The notes beneath the pieces were generated by a model. The model was not told the origin of the DNA. It did no database searches and saw nothing but the letters and a program-made list of their open reading frames with translations. Below, piece by piece: positions 51,151 through 60,649 of a stretch of 64,000 nt of DNA (position 1 is its first letter; every line of letters begins with the position of its first letter). Source of the DNA: Lachnospiraceae bacterium M18-1 (GTDB lineage Bacteria; Bacillota; Clostridia; Lachnospirales; Lachnospiraceae); assembly GCA_000403295.2 (NCBI GenBank), contig KE159605.1, positions 901,409 through 965,408 on the forward strand, in the 5' to 3' direction. The translations under genes were made by a program, and so were the position numbers.

Positions 51151-51185
51151 ATTGTCACCTCATATTTATATCTTTATTTTGTTTA
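51013..51185. repeat. Shared 5' cassette, copy B
   Basis: The full version of the cassette: the first about 46 codons of the FkbM gene and 35 bp upstream. Its two ends match copy A at 49634-49740. Confidence 0.75.
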
Positions 51186-51212
51186 CATCATTCCGATTCT
51201 TTGTTTATTTTT

Positions 51213-52460
51213 CTAAATTTTAATTCCTGTTTTTCGAATCATATTTTTATACATTAAGACACCATATACAAAATATGACATTCCTGTTGCCACTGCCGCC
51301 CCCATTGTACCTAATCCTACTATCAATACGATATTAAACACAATGTTACAGAAAACTGTCAAAACATTCACCTTTGATTCTTCCATCGGATATCCTGCCT
51401 GGCTTAAAAAATCTCCCCATATTATACTTTTACCATTCATCACTATCGCCATACAAATTACAGCAATATAGAAAATCCCTATATTGTATTCTGTTCCAAC
51501 CAGTACCCGGCATATGAAATAATATATTGTCAAAATCAGTATATACGCTGCAAGCGATACAGGCCACAAAAGCAAATTAAGCTTTTTACTTACATTAGCA
51601 ACATACTCTTTTAGCCTTCCATTTGCATTGAATTCAGAAATTCCAGGATTAATCACTTTGCGGACAGTCATAAAAAGCATATAAAACCCTTCGGTGAAGA
51701 GAATCGCAAAGGAATAAATGCCAATCTGCGACGTGCTTTTTATCAAAAAACCAAGGCAAACAACATCCACCTTCGTGTTCATTTCAACCACCATATTTGA
51801 TGGAAGAATTTTAGTTCCAAATAAAAACAATTCTCTTGCATCCTTGACATTAAAATGCCCTCTTATTTCATTTCTTGTAAATAAAAAAAACAAGATAAGA
51901 AAGGACATCCCTCCTTCCACCATTGGAAAAACCAATGAGATATATTCTCCTTCTATTCTATTTACTGCCAACAAAAAAATAATTCCAGACAGCCCCAAAT
52001 ACCGTAGGGATTGAAATACCGCAAACATTACCAATTCATATATCGCATTTAAATAACTAAGCAGCACTTTATTCATAGAAAAAGAAATCAGCCCTGTCAG
52101 TGCAACCTGTAACGACCTTTTCCATATAACTCCCGGGAATACAATAAGTATCAATTCACACAATACTACAATACACAATGAAAGTAAAAGTGTAATAAAA
52201 ACAGCGGACTTTAAAATGCCTCTTTTCTTCTTTTCATTGTCCTGCTCTGGTACATATTTTAGCACCGACATATGGATGCCCCAGACTGTGATTTGTGAAA
52301 TAATCATATACCATGCGTAGGTCTCATTGAATATTCCCAATGTAGACGAATCATAAAAGAATGCAATCACAGCATTCATCAATGCCCCTGACACTGCCAT
52401 AATTGCAATGCTTACATAATTCCACATCAAATCTCTTGTTATTTTCATTTTCCAGTTCAA
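51213..52460 (-). CDS. Wzx-type polysaccharide flippase (first of two)
   Basis: A 415-residue protein with about twelve membrane segments, of the polysaccharide-transporter/MOP superfamily. The start MKITRDLMWNYVSIAIMAVSG and the mid-protein FGTKILPSNMVVEMNTKVDVV are typical. It would flip an undecaprenyl-linked repeat unit. It is shorter than most Wzx proteins because the last segments are reduced. The start may be TTG 52460 (AAGGA 5 nt before) or ATG 52448. A second flippase lies at 60639. Confidence 0.87.
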   Translation of the reverse strand: MNWKMKITRDLMWNYVSIAIMAVSGALMNAVIAFFYDSSTLGIFNETYAWYMIISQITVWGIHMSVLKYVPEQDNEKKKRGILKSAVFITLLLSLCIVVLCELILIVFPGVIWKRSLQVALTGLISFSMNKVLLSYLNAIYELVMFAVFQSLRYLGLSGIIFLLAVNRIEGEYISLVFPMVEGGMSFLILFFLFTRNEIRGHFNVKDARELFLFGTKILPSNMVVEMNTKVDVVCLGFLIKSTSQIGIYSFAILFTEGFYMLFMTVRKVINPGISEFNANGRLKEYVANVSKKLNLLLWPVSLAAYILILTIYYFICRVLVGTEYNIGIFYIAVICMAIVMNGKSIIWGDFLSQAGYPMEESKVNVLTVFCNIVFNIVLIVGLGTMGAAVATGMSYFVYGVLMYKNMIRKTGIKI

Positions 52461-52468
52461 ATCATTCC

Positions 52469-54466
52469 TTATTCATATAGCGGTGTCTGTAAATTTATTT
52501 TTCGAACCGTCGCGACCGGATCAAGCCCTATGGTTCTGCAATACCATAAAAAGCCATCCACTGACACTTTATTTGCTTCGTCTAAAGATGAAAGTGCTTC
52601 TTGCCTCGTAACCATTCCTTCCCTAATCTGATTACTACGAAATGTATCAAACTCCGTAAAACCGGCCAGACGGTAATAGATATAATTATAAAACGGCGCC
52701 GTCCCGTCTCCAATGCGCCATGTTTCATCCGTATCTTTTGCAGTTTCCCAATTATATTCTTTTATTAATATTGACTCAATTGTTTTTTGATTCCAAGAGA
52801 TATAATCAAAAAACCGAACATATCTCTGTGGAAGTGCATAATAGGACAGAAAACCGGTGAAGGAATCTATCAAACTGGCATTCATATATGAAGGATTATT
52901 TATAATCTCTTTAGCATAGCCTGCAAAAAGTCTCACTTTTTTCTTTCCTGTGAAATTAAAATACAAATCCTTGCCATCTTCTTTTTGTCCCTGCATGATA
53001 AATCTTGCTTTAAACTGTGTTTCTTCTAATCGATTCATCCCAAATATAACATTGTCAACTTTCATTTGTCTCTTCAAAAGTTGAGCATAATAGAAAAATT
53101 GTTTATCGCCTGCCATAAACAAAGGAATTGTTCCTAATGTGGGACGTTTTAACCAGGCTTCAACGTTCTTTTTTACATTTTCCCGTTTTTTCCTGATATC
53201 TGCGGATATCAATATATGTTCCACTCCGAGTGAGCTACACATTCTCTGGATATTTCTTCTTGCAAGATCTGTTACAAGTCCCCAGTCATACGTATAAGCG
53301 ACAGGATTTAAATGCAATTCCCTTACAAGATAATGGAGTATATAACAACTATCCCTTCCCCCGGATATCGGCACAATGCAGTCGTAGCGGCTATTTACTG
53401 TATGTTGTTTTGACAGTTCCGATAAAAACCTCTTCTTTCCTTTCGGCAAATTTTTTTTATAGTCCCTGCATATAGAACATACTCCCCTCTCATCAAACGA
53501 TATTCCTGGAAATGTTTCTGGAAGAAGGCACCTTGTGCACCGTCGCAGTTTATGAATTTTTTCCATATCTGCCTGTAACATAGATACAAGTTCGTGTTGG
53601 TTATATACAATCTGTAGAGGACTTATTTTTTTCAGACTACTATCAACGTCAAGGAGATTTTTCAATTTAAACTTTCTGTCCATACACCCTTTTGATAATT
53701 CAAACGAGTCATATTCCCTGCTAAATTTATGAATTTTTCCATTCAATAAATTTACAACAAGGCCTTGCCCCGGTTTCACTGGAAAAACCTTATACTCCAG
53801 AGAACTATGTCCTTCTACTTCTTTCCTAATCATTTGTTCCAAGATGTATCTCTCTGATGAAAAAATGATATCTTTTTGACTTCTATTAACTGCATAATAG
53901 AGAGAACCCGTATTTGTATATAACATAAGCCAGTCACTCTTCTTATCAATTAGTGCAATAGAAAGACTTCCTTCAATTTCATCAAGTGTCCTTCTAAATG
54001 CTTTAAGAAAATCAGCTTTAGCATCATACTTATCAAGAAGAGCGAGAAAAATCTCCGTATCAACCTCAGACTTTCTTTTGATTTCAGGATTTTCCTCCCA
54101 TAATTTTTCATCATTCACAATAATTCCATTATGAATGCATATAAAATCGTCTCTAACAACAGGTTGATTATTTTCCATATTTGCCTCTGTTCCATTGGTA
54201 ACCATCCTGGCATGTCCCATCACAAGACGACCTGGGCTTCTCACAGTTCTATCAATGCATTTATGATATTCCTTTGATGTAACCATTTTTTTTGCTCGAC
54301 ATGGAGTCTTTAAAACCTCCACACTCTTATCTGTTACACAGCATACCCCAGATGCTTCTTTTCCCCTAGTTTCAGAAAGAAGAAACAGGCGCTTTATTCC
54401 TTTTTTATATTTTTCCTCTGATATGTTTGATCTTGCTGTAGTCATCCAACCCAATATCCCACACAT
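52469..54466 (-). CDS. N-acetyl sugar amidotransferase fused to a class II glutaminase
   Basis: A 665-residue fusion. Residues 2-260 are a class II (Ntn) glutamine amidotransferase domain with Cys 2 in MCGILGW, RGKEASGV, GHARMVTNG and HNGIIVND. Residues 305-640 are a PP-loop domain of the WbpG/PseA/LegA sugar amidotransferase family: a zinc-binding CTRCLLPETFPGI (Cys 310, 313) with CSICRDY (Cys 330, 333), then PISGGRDSCY (PP-loop 367-376). The WbpG family turns an N-acetyl group of a sugar into an acetamidino group using ammonia; it normally takes it from a separate class I HisH-like glutaminase. Here a class II glutaminase is joined in the same chain. GGAG precedes ATG 54466. Confidence 0.88.
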   Translation of the reverse strand: MCGILGWMTTARSNISEEKYKKGIKRLFLLSETRGKEASGVCCVTDKSVEVLKTPCRAKKMVTSKEYHKCIDRTVRSPGRLVMGHARMVTNGTEANMENNQPVVRDDFICIHNGIIVNDEKLWEENPEIKRKSEVDTEIFLALLDKYDAKADFLKAFRRTLDEIEGSLSIALIDKKSDWLMLYTNTGSLYYAVNRSQKDIIFSSERYILEQMIRKEVEGHSSLEYKVFPVKPGQGLVVNLLNGKIHKFSREYDSFELSKGCMDRKFKLKNLLDVDSSLKKISPLQIVYNQHELVSMLQADMEKIHKLRRCTRCLLPETFPGISFDERGVCSICRDYKKNLPKGKKRFLSELSKQHTVNSRYDCIVPISGGRDSCYILHYLVRELHLNPVAYTYDWGLVTDLARRNIQRMCSSLGVEHILISADIRKKRENVKKNVEAWLKRPTLGTIPLFMAGDKQFFYYAQLLKRQMKVDNVIFGMNRLEETQFKARFIMQGQKEDGKDLYFNFTGKKKVRLFAGYAKEIINNPSYMNASLIDSFTGFLSYYALPQRYVRFFDYISWNQKTIESILIKEYNWETAKDTDETWRIGDGTAPFYNYIYYRLAGFTEFDTFRSNQIREGMVTRQEALSSLDEANKVSVDGFLWYCRTIGLDPVATVRKINLQTPLYE

Positions 54467-54484
54467 AAATTCAACACTCCCTGC

Positions 54485-55396
54485 TTATTCCTCGCCCCAT
54501 TTTAGTTCAGACAGTTCTATTCTCAGCCTGCTAATCTGTCCCATTATCAATCCAAAAAATAATGTTTCGATTCCAAAAATGATAACAACAGCTCCCAATA
54601 CCGGAAATCCAATAGCCTGTATGATCGCTGACCACACTCCATATAAACTTCCACATAGTATTGCAATCATCCCTATACTGCCAAATACCTGCATTGGCCG
54701 AAAAAGCAAGATAATCTGAAAAATCAACAAAATTGTACGCATCCCATCTCTGATTTGTCTGACACTACTTTTCCCAACACGCTGCCGGACTATAATGGGG
54801 CAAATCCCCCCCCCATATTCCAATTCCTGCATCAGAAAACTTGTAACCGTAGATGCTCCAAAGCGCTTTGGCAATAGATTTGCATGTTTCTTGATGATTT
54901 CCCGTTTAAAAATACGCATACCTGAATTAAAGTCTTCCATTTTCTCCTTGGCCAACAGATTAACAACAAACTTCAATATTCTTTTTCCGAGTTTTCTCGT
55001 TTTTTCCTCATAGGAATCTTTTGTTCGATTTCCAATACAGTAGTCCCATTTTTTATGAGTTACGCTACCAATCAATTTTTCTAAGTCTTCAGGCCTATGC
55101 TGTCCATCTGCATCATACCATGCAATGTAATCACCTTCTGCAATTCTAACTGCTGTTTTTATCGAAGATCCATATCCTTTATTACGAGTATGCTGCTTTA
55201 TTCTTATTATATCCGGATAATTTTCAGCTATATCTTTTGCAATGGTATAAGTATTATCCTCTGATCCATCATCTATCAATATAATTTCATAAGTATATTC
55301 TAATTTTTCCATATGCTCAATCAACTCTATAAGTGTATTTTTAATTCCAGCTTCTTCATTGTAAGCTGGTATAATAATGCTAATATACTTTTCCAT
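54485..55396 (-). CDS. GT2-family glycosyltransferase (DPM1/GtrB-like) with a G9 run
   Basis: A 303-residue enzyme. The N-terminal GT-A domain has ISIIIPAYNEEAGI, ILIDDGSEDNTYTIA, YIAWYDADGQHRPEDL and the downstream KMEDFNSGMRIFKRE. Two membrane segments at the C-terminus (about 230-280) match the DPM1/GtrB type that makes polyprenyl-phosphate sugars. YGGGICPI (about residues 194-199) is encoded across nine G (C at 54806-54814). The frame is open here. GGAG precedes ATG 55396. It could be the GtrB partner missing from the GtrA cluster. Confidence 0.9.
   Translation of the reverse strand: MEKYISIIIPAYNEEAGIKNTLIELIEHMEKLEYTYEIILIDDGSEDNTYTIAKDIAENYPDIIRIKQHTRNKGYGSSIKTAVRIAEGDYIAWYDADGQHRPEDLEKLIGSVTHKKWDYCIGNRTKDSYEEKTRKLGKRILKFVVNLLAKEKMEDFNSGMRIFKREIIKKHANLLPKRFGASTVTSFLMQELEYGGGICPIIVRQRVGKSSVRQIRDGMRTILLIFQIILLFRPMQVFGSIGMIAILCGSLYGVWSAIIQAIGFPVLGAVVIIFGIETLFFGLIMGQISRLRIELSELKWGEE
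54806..54814 (-). repeat. G9 homopolymer inside the GT2 gene
   Basis: Nine G on the coding strand, within codons for Gly-Gly-Gly. Loss or gain of one G would remove the membrane anchor. Confidence 0.9.
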
Positions 55397-55416
55397 CTAA
55401 TACATCTCCACTAATG

Positions 55417-57039
55417 TCAATCTTCACTCATCTCAGAGTCTAATGTCACCGACATTTTTTCCGTTGCGCCATATGCAGAAAATAATTTGAAATAAAAATC
55501 ATAACAAAATACCGGCAATACTGAAATAATCGCTCTATTAATTGAGTCCCCTGGTCCAAGTCTTGCTGCTATTAAACCATTAATTGTTCTGAGTACACCT
55601 AAATCTATATATACAATAAGTAGGCATATGCCTAAAAGCAGATATACATCTTGTTTCTGTTTTTTGCTAACCATATAAAGCAAACAAATAGCCATAATAC
55701 CCAGTGTTCCACCCCAAAACCAATCCACTGTAACCGTATTCTGAAGTACAGTATGCATATTTTCCAAATATGTTTCCCCAAAAATAATAAACATTATAAG
55801 ATTAAATGCAAATAGAGAAGCATAACATATCTTGCACAGATGTTCCTTTGAAATAGCTCTTGTCAAACGATCGCCTAGTAAAATAAAACTACCAACTATT
55901 ACAAAAGCAGCAACCATTAGCAATAGCGTTTCTATATTGACAAAATGTCCATTTAAACCATTTTTTAATATGGAAAAAATCTTTAAGTAATACAGTAGAA
56001 ACGTAATAAATGCAGATAATAAAAATGCCATTAGTTTTTTACACTTGTTTACATAGCAAATCGAAAAACAGCCAATTATAACACATATAGTAATGGGCGA
56101 GTCAACTCGTAATAGCATAATAGCTATTACAATAATATGTATAAATATTTTATGCTCCAATAAAGCTTCTTCTTTACTTTCCAACATTCTTTTTAGGTAA
56201 TAACAAAGAATAAAAATATATATCATCGAATATGTATGAGATATAATCCATCCTGAAAGCAATCTTATTGGGGGGAGAGTATATGTAATTATCGAAAGCC
56301 CAATACTTATCATCTTTCTCTTGTTAGAATCATAATTCTTATTCTGAAAAAGTGTCTCTTCAATTATTTTTCCATATAAAATCCAAAAACATATTTCAAA
56401 ACAATGATGTATTGTATAAATATTATCAGCACCAAAAAAATATGTCAGCGATGAGAATGTAGCAGGCAACATCCCTGTGGATGTCAGAAAAGTTTGTTGT
56501 GTGTTATTTATTTCTCCTAAAATTGCTATTCCTTTTCCCCATTGTTGAATTAAATATTGGCTATCCCCTGTACCATATGAAATATTCATTAATCCGGTAG
56601 ATGCAAATGCAGCAATACCTATAAAAATAATACTATCATAAATGAAAAAAGTTCTATTTTGCTCTAAATATCCATTTAGAAAAAACCTCAATACAAAAAT
56701 GCCGATCCCTAACCCCCAAAAAATAGAAATCAAATTATAATTAACACCAATAAATAAACAAGATATGCTCCCTATTCCCCATATTGCTGCCCCCAGTATA
56801 TATGAAACAGCAATATTGCTCCATGTTCCCAACTTAGATTTTTTACCTATTCTCCCACAATAGCCGATAAAAAAGAGAACGTATGATGCTAATATCTGCC
56901 TTATTTGCATCCCTGAAGATAACCTGTTAAGCAATTTACTAATGTCATATGTCTCGTTAATACGAATCCTATACGTAATAAAAGTAAATATACACAATAA
57001 AATACTTATAAAAACGCCTCTTTTTTGACTTTTATTCAC
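55417..57039 (-). CDS. Large polytopic membrane protein of unknown function
   Basis: A 540-residue protein with about 13 membrane segments and few soluble parts. FILCYYLKRMLESK and other segments give no family signature I can name. The topology suits a GT-C glycosyltransferase or a second Wzy-type polymerase. GTG 57039 overlaps the preceding gene by 8 bp. A G6 run on the plus strand occurs near 56270. Confidence 0.7.
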   Translation of the reverse strand: MNKSQKRGVFISILLCIFTFITYRIRINETYDISKLLNRLSSGMQIRQILASYVLFFIGYCGRIGKKSKLGTWSNIAVSYILGAAIWGIGSISCLFIGVNYNLISIFWGLGIGIFVLRFFLNGYLEQNRTFFIYDSIIFIGIAAFASTGLMNISYGTGDSQYLIQQWGKGIAILGEINNTQQTFLTSTGMLPATFSSLTYFFGADNIYTIHHCFEICFWILYGKIIEETLFQNKNYDSNKRKMISIGLSIITYTLPPIRLLSGWIISHTYSMIYIFILCYYLKRMLESKEEALLEHKIFIHIIVIAIMLLRVDSPITICVIIGCFSICYVNKCKKLMAFLLSAFITFLLYYLKIFSILKNGLNGHFVNIETLLLMVAAFVIVGSFILLGDRLTRAISKEHLCKICYASLFAFNLIMFIIFGETYLENMHTVLQNTVTVDWFWGGTLGIMAICLLYMVSKKQKQDVYLLLGICLLIVYIDLGVLRTINGLIAARLGPGDSINRAIISVLPVFCYDFYFKLFSAYGATEKMSVTLDSEMSED

Positions 57040-57739
57040 CTTTTAAAGCTCTCCATTCCATATCTGTCATAATATATATATTATGCATTGAATCAATTGC
57101 GACCACTATATTTTCTTTATCTGATATTTGATCCATATTTGCACTAAGAAAAAGCTGATACAATTCTAATCTGTCTTGCCGATATTCTCTCAGTGTTTCA
57201 ATTTCTGTATCATTAAAGCAATCTGAAGCGCTACACAAACTCATTCTTCCCATATCTAAAAATGATTCCCTCTTCTCCATCAGGAAATCTATCTTTTCTT
57301 TATAATCAAAAACTATTATTTCTTTTGAATATAGCTGAAAATACCTTTGATACATTTTACAGTTTCCATACAAAGATACCTCTCGATCTCTTAACATCAT
57401 ACATAGCAGAGCATCTGCATTCCCTGAATTGTATGTATAGCACACCTGTGAAGAACTAAATCCAACCTGGATATTACTTGATGCTGACCAAATTGCTCTA
57501 TATGGTATATAAATCGTCAATTCACAATATATATTTAATATAGCAAGGCAACAGAGTAATCCTATTATCAATCTTTCGTTACTCCATCTATAAATATCTG
57601 AGCAAATACATACGCAGATTATACCTATTATCACAAGTAATTTTATAAGCAAATTGCAATCTAATATAATAGTACAACCTACAGCGACAAAACCGCTTAC
57701 AATGTCAAATATTCTTTTTATCTTTTGCCCGTCTTTCAA
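57032..57739 (-). CDS. Hypothetical membrane-anchored protein
   Basis: A 235-residue protein with membrane segments in the first about 80 residues and a soluble C-terminal domain that is rich in Asp, Glu and Tyr (LYGNCKMYQRYFQLYSKEI). It is unrecognised. TTG 57739 has GGAGG 7 nt upstream. It and the preceding-numbered gene (55417) overlap, so the two products probably work together. Confidence 0.7.
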   Translation of the reverse strand: MKDGQKIKRIFDIVSGFVAVGCTIILDCNLLIKLLVIIGIICVCICSDIYRWSNERLIIGLLCCLAILNIYCELTIYIPYRAIWSASSNIQVGFSSSQVCYTYNSGNADALLCMMLRDREVSLYGNCKMYQRYFQLYSKEIIVFDYKEKIDFLMEKRESFLDMGRMSLCSASDCFNDTEIETLREYRQDRLELYQLFLSANMDQISDKENIVVAIDSMHNIYIMTDMEWRALKGE

Positions 57740-57805
57740 TCCTAGACCTCCAGAATTTAATAATCTCGCTTAATCAAATAAAAATGTGTACGGCCAAAAC
57801 ATACG

Positions 57806-58345
57806 TCATTTATACGATTCTGTTTCACTATTTATTTTATCCCAATCCTTTCTTATAATTTCCATTCCTATAACATCATAAAATTCTCCTTTCCTATAAA
57901 CTTCTTCTTTATAATATGCACATTGTACAAATCCAACTTTCAGATAACACCCGATAGCGCTTTCATTATCTGCTAAGACCGTAAGTCGGATTTTGTTCAA
58001 TAACAATTCGCAAAAGCCAAATTCCAGCATCTTTTTTATTGCTTGTTTACCGATTCCTTTATTGCGGAACCCATCCTCGCCAATAAATATTCCAAACTCA
58101 CCATTTTTATTTCGGTAATCAATATTTTTTATAAAAATAGTCCCTATATCTTTTGCAATTTCTGGAATCTCTATAATAAACTGATAACATTCCCTATTTT
58201 CCACTACTTTATGAAAATATTTTAAATGAGTCTCTACTGTAATATCGTCTTGAGAATATAGATTCTGTTTTACCAATGGATTATTTCTCCACTTCACAAT
58301 TTTCCATGCGTCCTCTTCAATCACCGGTCTTAATTTTACTTCCAT
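57806..58345 (-). CDS. GNAT N-acetyltransferase (RimJ/PseH-like)
   Basis: A 179-residue GNAT protein. LRPVIEEDAWKIVKWRNNP at the start is typical of RimJ/PseH-type enzymes and FGIFIGEDGFRNKGIGKQAIKKML is the acetyl-CoA site. PseH acetylates the 4-amino group of a UDP-linked amino sugar made by a DegT enzyme, and here a DegT gene lies directly upstream, so this pair probably makes a 4-acetamido sugar. No good binding site precedes ATG 58345, which may reduce translation or indicate coupling to the DegT gene. Confidence 0.88.
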   Translation of the reverse strand: MEVKLRPVIEEDAWKIVKWRNNPLVKQNLYSQDDITVETHLKYFHKVVENRECYQFIIEIPEIAKDIGTIFIKNIDYRNKNGEFGIFIGEDGFRNKGIGKQAIKKMLEFGFCELLLNKIRLTVLADNESAIGCYLKVGFVQCAYYKEEVYRKGEFYDVIGMEIIRKDWDKINSETESYK

Positions 58346-58473
58346 TATGTAATCAATAAGCTATCGCAAAAAAGTCGCTATATACAAAATATGGAGTTGG
58401 GCTTACATGTAGAATGTCCACATATCGTATATAAGAAATATTTTGCTCCTCTTTTTCCTCCTCAATATATTCT

Positions 58474-59617
58474 TTATTTTCTGTTAACAAAATTTATTAC
58501 TGCAGAAATCACCGTCTCTACATCCTCATATGTTAGCCTTAAATGCATTGGTAATGAAATCACATGATCACTTATGTAACGAGCTGTAGGACATGTACCA
58601 TCGGCATAAGAATACATACTATAAACCGTGTTATCTATATAGTGAACTCCTGGATAAATCTCCTGATTGTTTAAAGCTAATATACCTTCATCACGTTCAT
58701 CAACTAATATCTGAAATAAATGGCGACTACTATCACAATTCTGTGGTATCCTCATTAATTTTATTTTATCACCGTAAAGCTCAAATCCTTTTTCGTACCA
58801 AGAAGCTATCTGCTTTCGATAAGCATTATCAATATCCAAACGCTTAAGCTGAGTTAATGCAATTGCAGCCATTATAGAGTTTCCATGATATTTATTACCT
58901 ACATACTCCACATCATATTTCCATTTATATGTTCCCCCCTTCAAATTTGTTCTCTCATAAGTATCCTTATTAATTCCAAGCCAAGTTTTCTTTCTTGCCA
59001 TCTTATCCAATTCTGGATTCTTAAAACATAACATACCACTATCAGCTGTAGGCAGATTTTTGACAGCTTGAAAAGAATACACGATTACGTCTGCACCCCC
59101 CCCCCACAATTTCACCGTTTAATCTGGTTCCGGCCAAATGGGCTGCATCCAATATTAACTTTAGGTCATACTTTTTACATATCTTCTCAATTTCCTCATA
59201 ATCACCAGTATTCCCTCCTATTCCCACAAAACAAACTGCTTTTGTCTTATCTGTAATATGATCCTCCACACTTTTAGGATCTAGACAGGCTGTATCATTT
59301 ACATCAGCAAAAACAACCTTTAAATCCGACAATAAAATAGCATGATTTGTAGAAATAAAGGTTAACGGTGTAGATATAACCTCACTATCAGCATCCCAGC
59401 CATAATAATCTTTCAAACAGTCAATTGCTAAATTTAAACCTGCTGTGGCAGAATTTACATAATGTGCACAATGAGGAAGTTTCGTATAATTTTTCCATTC
59501 ATTTTCTAACTCTACTGTCTTCCATCCCAAGCCTGTCCATCCTTTCTCAAGGCACTCCCGAATCTCTTTCAAACATCCTTCTACATCAAAAGTAGGCATA
59601 AATAATTGTATAGCCAT
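58474..59617 (-). pseudogene. DegT/DnrJ/EryC1 aminotransferase, frame broken at a G10 run (probable phase-off state)
   Basis: The 5' part (ATG 59617) encodes the PLP-enzyme N-terminal half: LFMPTFDVEG, GWTGLGWKTVELE, HYVNSATAGLNLAI, VFADVNDTACLDPKSVE, KLILDAAHLAGTRLNGEIVGG. The frame then runs into a stop after 191 residues. The 3' part continues in another frame as ADVIVYSFQAVKNLPTADSGMLCF, with the PLP lysine, to the end at 58474. The break is exactly at ten G (C at 59096-59105). With nine G the two join into one 380-residue enzyme of normal length. It would add the amino group at C4 of a UDP-keto sugar. GGAGGG precedes ATG 59617. Confidence 0.88.
59096..59105 (-). repeat. G10 homopolymer that breaks the DegT frame
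   Basis: Ten G on the coding strand between Val-Gly codons and the PLP-lysine region. Nine G restores the frame. Confidence 0.9.
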
Positions 59618-59668
59618 TGTAATCCCTCCTAAGTAAAAATATTCAATACTTACTAATAAAATTTCTTT

Positions 59669-60649
59669 TCAATTTAGAGTTCCTTTTATAAAAGATAAAA
59701 GTCTCTTAGTCATAAATCGCTCCATTATCTCTATATCATATCTAACTGTCTCTGTTGAATTCAAAAACATATTTAATCCATCTACATTCTCCTCATCTAC
59801 AATATAAATATTATGTGGATCAAAGAAATCTTCATTTGCTATTTTGCTTGCTGTTGTTATCAATCTTTTCTCATAGAAAATTGCTTCACAGCATCTTAAA
59901 GTAATGGCATTAGAACCTTGTTGCCCTATATCCAAAATACATTTTGCATTTCGGATATAAGAAATCACCTCCTTGTAACTAATGAGTTGATTATAATGAA
60001 TATGTTCTTTGTATTTTTGTTCCTCAGGTCTTACTCCATTTATAAAAAATAAACATTTCAATCCTTCACCTGACAATCTTTGATAAATTAATAGTAACAT
60101 AGGTAAACGATCTTTTGCATTTCCCACATAAAAAACATCACATTCCTCCTTTTCTATTTTTGTCTGTATTTTTGAATATACCGTTGGATAATAGACTAGT
60201 CCATTTTGTTTCGCATCAGTCTCATCATACATTAAAATCAAATCATAATTTTGTTTTATATAGTTCAGACTCGAAAACCTATTTGTTCCACTCTTTTCAT
60301 AGATATTCGTAAATATAAAAACCAGTTTTACATTCCTGTACACCTTCTTCAAATGTTGCAAATAATATACATCATATGCTAATCTATTCCAATCATGAAA
60401 TACTGCATATTTCAAATCGATTTCTTGCTTTTTGATCTTCCTATCTATCATGCTATATAAAACGTTCTTTAGCATAATACTTTTCACTTTCATTCTTACA
60501 TATATTAATGAGTATAGAATCCTACATAAAAAACCAGTTGTTAACATCTTACCATCAATATATAAACCTTCTTGTTTTTTAATCAAATCGTGATAAATAA
60601 CATCACACCAATCTGCTGTTGCTCCATATACTACAAATTCACTCCTCAC
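59669..60649 (-). CDS. Glycosyltransferase-like protein (GT-B-type)
   Basis: A 326-residue protein. VFHDWNRLAYDVYYL, LVFIFTNIYEK, LILMYDETDA, CDVFYVGNAKDR and NAKCILDIGQQGSNAITLRCCEAI have the pattern of a small GT-B glycosyltransferase of surface loci. The last of these is a sugar-nucleotide site-like Asp/Glu region. No exact family is recognised. GTG 60649 (GAGGA upstream) overlaps the flippase stop by 11 bp. Confidence 0.75.
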   Translation of the reverse strand: MRSEFVVYGATADWCDVIYHDLIKKQEGLYIDGKMLTTGFLCRILYSLIYVRMKVKSIMLKNVLYSMIDRKIKKQEIDLKYAVFHDWNRLAYDVYYLQHLKKVYRNVKLVFIFTNIYEKSGTNRFSSLNYIKQNYDLILMYDETDAKQNGLVYYPTVYSKIQTKIEKEECDVFYVGNAKDRLPMLLLIYQRLSGEGLKCLFFINGVRPEEQKYKEHIHYNQLISYKEVISYIRNAKCILDIGQQGSNAITLRCCEAIFYEKRLITTASKIANEDFFDPHNIYIVDEENVDGLNMFLNSTETVRYDIEIMERFMTKRLLSFIKGTLN

